A DNA stretch of 8,862 bases from the NCBI GenBank assembly GCA_025929595.1, contig JAICQA010000095.1, positions 1 through 8,862 on the forward strand, written 5' to 3'. A program made the position numbers and the translations under genes. Positions 6,425-8,862 of this stretch are shown here, piece after piece. This DNA comes from Xanthobacteraceae bacterium. GTDB lineage: Bacteria > Pseudomonadota > Alphaproteobacteria > Rhizobiales > Xanthobacteraceae. The notes under the pieces were generated by a model. That model did no database searches, had not been told where the DNA came from, and saw only the letters and a program-made list of their open reading frames with translations. Within the stretch, counting starts at the first letter, position 1. Each line of letters starts with the position of its first letter.

Positions 6425-6443
6425 AGGTCCGGCCCGCTGACAA
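6415..6443 (-). promoter_or_regulatory. Candidate promoter of the chaperone-yceD run
   Basis: On the minus strand TTGTCA (6443-6438, 5 of 6 matches to TTGACA) and TACCCC (6420-6415) are 17 bases apart, about 52 bases before the chaperone start. The -10 box is poor. It shares bases 6415-6424 with the opposing bamE candidate, so the two could interfere if both are real. Confidence 0.3.
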
Positions 6444-6466
6444 GTCCGCGACGGCGGCATGCGTTG

Positions 6467-6943
6467 ATGAGTAAGCCATTGAACTTCATGCAGATTTCAT
6501 CGCTTTCGGGCAGTGTGGCGGGCCGCTGCGCCGTCGTAGTCGCGATTTCCCTGGCCTGCGCCGGCTGCCTCGGCAGCACGTACCAGCGCGGCTACGTCTT
6601 CGATCAGGCCTCGCTCGATCAGGTGCCGGTCGGCGCGAGCCAGGAGCAGGTGCTGCTCGTGCTCGGCACGCCCTCCACCATCGCCACCGTCAGCGGCGAA
6701 GTTTTCTATTACATCTCCCAGCGCACCGAGCGTAAGGCCGCCTTCCTCAATCCGCAGGTCGTCGATCAACGCGTCCTCGCGATCTACTTCGCGCCCGACC
6801 GCCGTGTCGAGCGCATCGCCAATTACGGCGTGCAGGACGGCAAGCTGTTCGACTTCGTGAGCCGCACCACCCCGACCGGCGGCGAAGAGCTGAGCTTCCT
6901 GCGTCAGGTGTTCTCCGGCCTTCTCGGCGCCGGCAACAAGTAA
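6467..6943 (+). CDS. bamE: Outer membrane protein assembly factor BamE (SmpA/OmlA lipoprotein)
   Basis: BamE is a small outer-membrane lipoprotein of the BAM complex that folds beta-barrel proteins into the outer membrane. The 158-residue product has an N-terminal hydrophobic segment VAGRCAVVVAISLACAGC ending in two candidate lipidation cysteines (31 and 34 from this start). The mature part begins with YQRGYVFDQASLDQVPVGAS, followed by QEQVLLVLGTPSTIATVSGEVFYYISQR, the core of the SmpA/OmlA fold, and VLAIYFAPDRRVERIANYGVQDGK. The conserved GYVFDQ and the V-P-V-G-x-S/T-x-E-x-V pattern identify the family. The C-terminal TGGEELSFLRQVFSGLLGAGNK is typical of the alphaproteobacterial form. ATG 6467 is preferred, with GGCGG 9 bases upstream; ATG 6488 is possible, and TTG 6422 would give an improbably long leader. 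It is divergent from the chaperone gene and ends at a strong terminator. Confidence 0.93.
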   Translation: MSKPLNFMQISSLSGSVAGRCAVVVAISLACAGCLGSTYQRGYVFDQASLDQVPVGASQEQVLLVLGTPSTIATVSGEVFYYISQRTERKAAFLNPQVVDQRVLAIYFAPDRRVERIANYGVQDGKLFDFVSRTTPTGGEELSFLRQVFSGLLGAGNK

Positions 6944-6957
6944 TCTTTACGGAAATG

Positions 6958-6994
6958 AAGCGGCCCGCGCAGAGCGCGGGCCGTTTCGTTTGTT
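6958..6994 (+). terminator. Intrinsic terminator of bamE
   Basis: CGGCCCGCGC (6961-6970) and GCGCGGGCCG (6974-6983) form a perfect 10-base-pair stem with the loop AGA, extended by AAG/TTT pairing, and followed by TTTCGTTTGTT. It starts 15 bases after the bamE stop. The minus strand has a poorer T-run, but it may also stop transcription arriving from hppA. Confidence 0.85.
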
Positions 6995-7001
6995 GGCGCG
7001 C

Positions 7002-7051
7002 TCAGTGCGCCAGGATCGCGCGAAAAGCGCGATCAATGCGCCAGGATCGCG
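7002..7051. repeat. Direct duplication of the hppA 3' coding end
   Basis: A 19-base unit TCARTGCGCCAGGATCGCG occurs at 7002-7020 (R=G) and 7033-7051 (R=A), period 31. On the minus strand both copies read as codons for A-I-L-A-H followed by TGA. The inner copy is the real end of hppA and the outer copy lies just beyond its stop. The remaining 12 bases of the period differ. Confidence 0.75.
7014..7034 (-). terminator. Hairpin immediately after hppA
   Basis: GATCGCGC (7014-7021) and GCGCGATC (7027-7034) are perfect reverse complements with the loop GAAAA (TTTTC on the minus strand). The stem begins inside the hppA stop codon. No T-run follows, so it may be an mRNA 3'-end structure, with the bamE terminator hairpin further on completing termination. 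Confidence 0.5.
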
Positions 7052-8862
7052 AGCAGCAGCAGCGCCACGATGTTCGTGATCTTGATCATCGGGTTCACCG
7101 CCGGACCGGCCGGGTCCTTGTAGGGATCGCCGACCGTGTCACCCGTCACCGCGGCCTTGTGAGCGTCCGAGCCCTTGCCGCCGTAGTGGCCGTCTTCGAT
7201 GTACTTCTTGGCGTTGTCCCACGCGCCGCCGCCCGAGGTCATCGAGATCGCGACGAAGAGACCCGTGACGATCACACCGAGCAGCATCGCGCCGACCGCG
7301 GAGAACGCGGCCGATTTGCCCGCCGCGCCGCCGCCCGCAATGAAATAGATGATGAAGTAGCCGACGATCGGCGACAGCACCGGCAGCATCGAAGGAATGA
7401 TCATTTCCTTGATCGCCGCCTTGGTGAGCATGTCCACCGCACGGCCATAGTCCGGCTTGTCGGTGCCCTTCATGATGCCCGGCTTCTCGCGGAACTGCCG
7501 GCGCACTTCCTCGACGATCGACGAGGCCGCGCGCCCCACCGCCGTCATGCCCATTGCGCCGAACAGATACGGCAGCAGGCCGCCGAACAGGAGGCCAACC
7601 ACGACGTACGGATTGGTCAGCGAGAAATCGAGCGTGATGCCCTGGAAGTACGGATGCTGCGCCGAGTTTGCGATGAAATACTTGAGGTCCTCGTTGTAGG
7701 CCGCGAACAGCACGAGCGCGCCGAGGCCCGCCGAGCCGATGGCATAGCCCTTGGTGACGGCCTTCGTCGTGTTGCCGACGGCGTCGAGCGCGTCCGTCGA
7801 CTTGCGCACTTCCTTCGGGAGACCGGCCATCTCGGCGATGCCGCCCGCGTTGTCCGTCACCGGACCGAAGGCGTCGAGCGCGACGATCATGCCGGCGAGC
7901 GCCAGCATGGTGGTGACCGCAATGGCGATGCCGAACAGGCCCGCGAGCCCATAGGTGATCAGGATGCCCGCGATGATGACGAGCGCCGGCAAAGCCGTCG
8001 ATTCCATCGAGATCGCGAGGCCCTGAATGACGTTCGTGCCGTGACCCGTGACTGAAGCCTGGGCGATCGACTTCACCGGACGATAGTCGGTGCCCGTGTA
8101 GTACTCGGTGATCCAGATGATCAGTGCGGTGACGACAAGGCCGACGACGCCACAGATGAACAGCGAGGTGCCGGTGTAGGCCACGCCCGGAATGGCGCCG
8201 AAGCCGATCGTCTGATGCGTGACAATTGCGATGCCGGCGAGCGAAAGAACGCCCGTTGCTAGCAGGCCCTTGTAGAGCGCACCCATGATCGACTGGCTGG
8301 CGCCAAGCTTCACGAAGAACGTGCCGGCAATCGACGTGAGGATGCACACCGCGCCGATGGCGAGCGGGAAGATCATCATGCTGCCGAGCACCGGCGTGCC
8401 CGCGAAAAAGATCGCGGCCAACACCATGGTCGCGACGGTCGTCACCGCATAGGTCTCGAACAGGTCGGCGGCCATGCCGGCGCAGTCGCCGACATTGTCG
8501 CCCACGTTGTCGGCGATGGTCGCCGGGTTGCGGGGGTCGTCCTCGGGAATGCCCGCTTCCACTTTGCCGACGAGGTCGCCGCCGACATCCGCACCTTTGG
8601 TGAAGATGCCGCCGCCGAGACGAGCGAAGATCGAAATGAGTGAGGCGCCGAAACCGAGCGCGACCAGCGCGTCGACAACGGTGCGGCTGTTGGGGGCCAA
8701 GCCCAGGCCGCTGGTGAGCACATAGTAGTAGACCGCCACGCCGAGCAGCGCGAGACCGGCGACCAGCATGCCGGTGATCGCGCCCGCCTTGAAGGCGATG
8801 TCGAGGCCGCCCGACAGCGACTTCGTCGCCGCCTGCGCCGTGCGCACATTCGCCCGCACCGA
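7033..8862 (-). CDS. hppA: K+-independent-type membrane H+-translocating pyrophosphatase (N-terminus beyond window)
   Basis: This integral membrane enzyme hydrolyses pyrophosphate and pumps protons out across the inner membrane. The visible 609 residues run off the right edge with the frame open; the full protein is usually about 700 residues, so roughly 100 are missing. The GTG at 8859 is an internal Val codon, not a start. Catalytic motifs seen are TKGADVGGDLVGKVEAGIPE with DDPRNPATIADNVGDNVGDC and AGMAADLFETY (about 88-138), DAFGPVTDNAGGIAEMAG (330-347), and near the C-terminus GDTVGDPYKDPAGPAVNP (574-591). Many hydrophobic helices separate them. GNTTKAVTKGYAIGS (363-377) carries Lys where K+-dependent enzymes have Ala, which assigns the K+-independent H+ type. 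The motif DPYKDPAG has Pro where the family nearly always has Thr. It converges on bamE; its promoter is outside the window. Confidence 0.96.
   Translation of the reverse strand, partial: SVRANVRTAQAATKSLSGGLDIAFKAGAITGMLVAGLALLGVAVYYYVLTSGLGLAPNSRTVVDALVALGFGASLISIFARLGGGIFTKGADVGGDLVGKVEAGIPEDDPRNPATIADNVGDNVGDCAGMAADLFETYAVTTVATMVLAAIFFAGTPVLGSMMIFPLAIGAVCILTSIAGTFFVKLGASQSIMGALYKGLLATGVLSLAGIAIVTHQTIGFGAIPGVAYTGTSLFICGVVGLVVTALIIWITEYYTGTDYRPVKSIAQASVTGHGTNVIQGLAISMESTALPALVIIAGILITYGLAGLFGIAIAVTTMLALAGMIVALDAFGPVTDNAGGIAEMAGLPKEVRKSTDALDAVGNTTKAVTKGYAIGSAGLGALVLFAAYNEDLKYFIANSAQHPYFQGITLDFSLTNPYVVVGLLFGGLLPYLFGAMGMTAVGRAASSIVEEVRRQFREKPGIMKGTDKPDYGRAVDMLTKAAIKEMIIPSMLPVLSPIVGYFIIYFIAGGGAAGKSAAFSAVGAMLLGVIVTGLFVAISMTSGGGAWDNAKKYIEDGHYGGKGSDAHKAAVTGDTVGDPYKDPAGPAVNPMIKITNIVALLLLAILAH

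Noticed and set aside
6382..6579. Small minus-strand frame overlapping the bamE start
   Set aside because: It is antisense to the BamE signal peptide region, low in complexity, and shows no binding site or homology cue.
6955..8055. Plus-strand open frame of 366 codons antisense to hppA
   Set aside because: The product is a run of Arg, Asp, His and Glu with no fold-like pattern, and the opposite strand encodes unmistakable pyrophosphatase motifs. It also starts inside the bamE terminator.
7139..8347. Second long minus-strand frame of 402 codons within hppA
   Set aside because: It is a shifted-frame shadow of hppA, rich in Arg and His, with no motif.
1..8862. Search for CRISPR arrays, tRNA or rRNA genes, insertion sequences, toxin-antitoxin pairs or phage genes
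   Set aside because: No regularly spaced repeats, terminal inverted repeats with a transposase, cloverleaf-like sequences or mobile-element proteins were recognised. The gene content is conserved core housekeeping.

Overview
This window is GC-rich, densely coding chromosomal DNA. The best fit is an alphaproteobacterium, most likely of the Hyphomicrobiales (Rhizobiales). The basis is the gene order ubiquinol-cytochrome c chaperone / DUF177 (YceD) / plsX / fabH / ihfA / MerR-type regulator, with bamE diverging from the chaperone, plus the protein flavours: a short alphaproteobacterial BamE, a K+-independent-type H+-pyrophosphatase and a CBP3-type cytochrome bc1 chaperone. No rRNA, tRNA, CRISPR, insertion sequence or prophage signature was seen.

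Layout, left to right. (1) 1-270, minus: the N-terminal 90 residues of a SAM-methyltransferase-like protein, cut by the window edge. (2) 271-588: a divergent intergenic stretch with a small hairpin and no convincing gene. (3) 589-1812, plus: a FemAB/CelD-like GNAT acyltransferase. (4) 1812-1832: a hairpin between two converging genes. (5) 2949-1864, minus: ihfA and a MerR-type regulator, 9 bases apart, behind a promoter-like region with a perfect inverted repeat and a 10-bp-phased direct repeat. (6) 6363-3146, minus: chaperone, yceD, plsX and fabH. Chaperone/yceD share ATGA and plsX/fabH share GTGA; about 120 bases separate yceD from plsX. (7) 6467-6943, plus: the BamE lipoprotein, followed by a strong intrinsic terminator. 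(8) 8862-7033, minus: most of the membrane pyrophosphatase hppA, whose N-terminus lies beyond the right edge.

How the genes fit together. PlsX makes acyl-phosphate from acyl-ACP for phospholipid synthesis. FabH starts fatty-acid chains from acetyl-CoA and malonyl-ACP. YceD is tied to 23S rRNA accumulation in other bacteria, and the chaperone serves cytochrome bc1 assembly. IHF-alpha is an architectural DNA-binding protein and the MerR protein is a probable regulator. BamE belongs to outer-membrane protein assembly, and HppA pumps protons using pyrophosphate. The theme is envelope, lipid and energy housekeeping. I found no evidence of an undescribed multi-gene system. The observations most worth a second look are small: the operator-like architecture before ihfA, the duplicated coding end of hppA with its hairpin, and a Thr-to-Pro change beside a catalytic aspartate in HppA.
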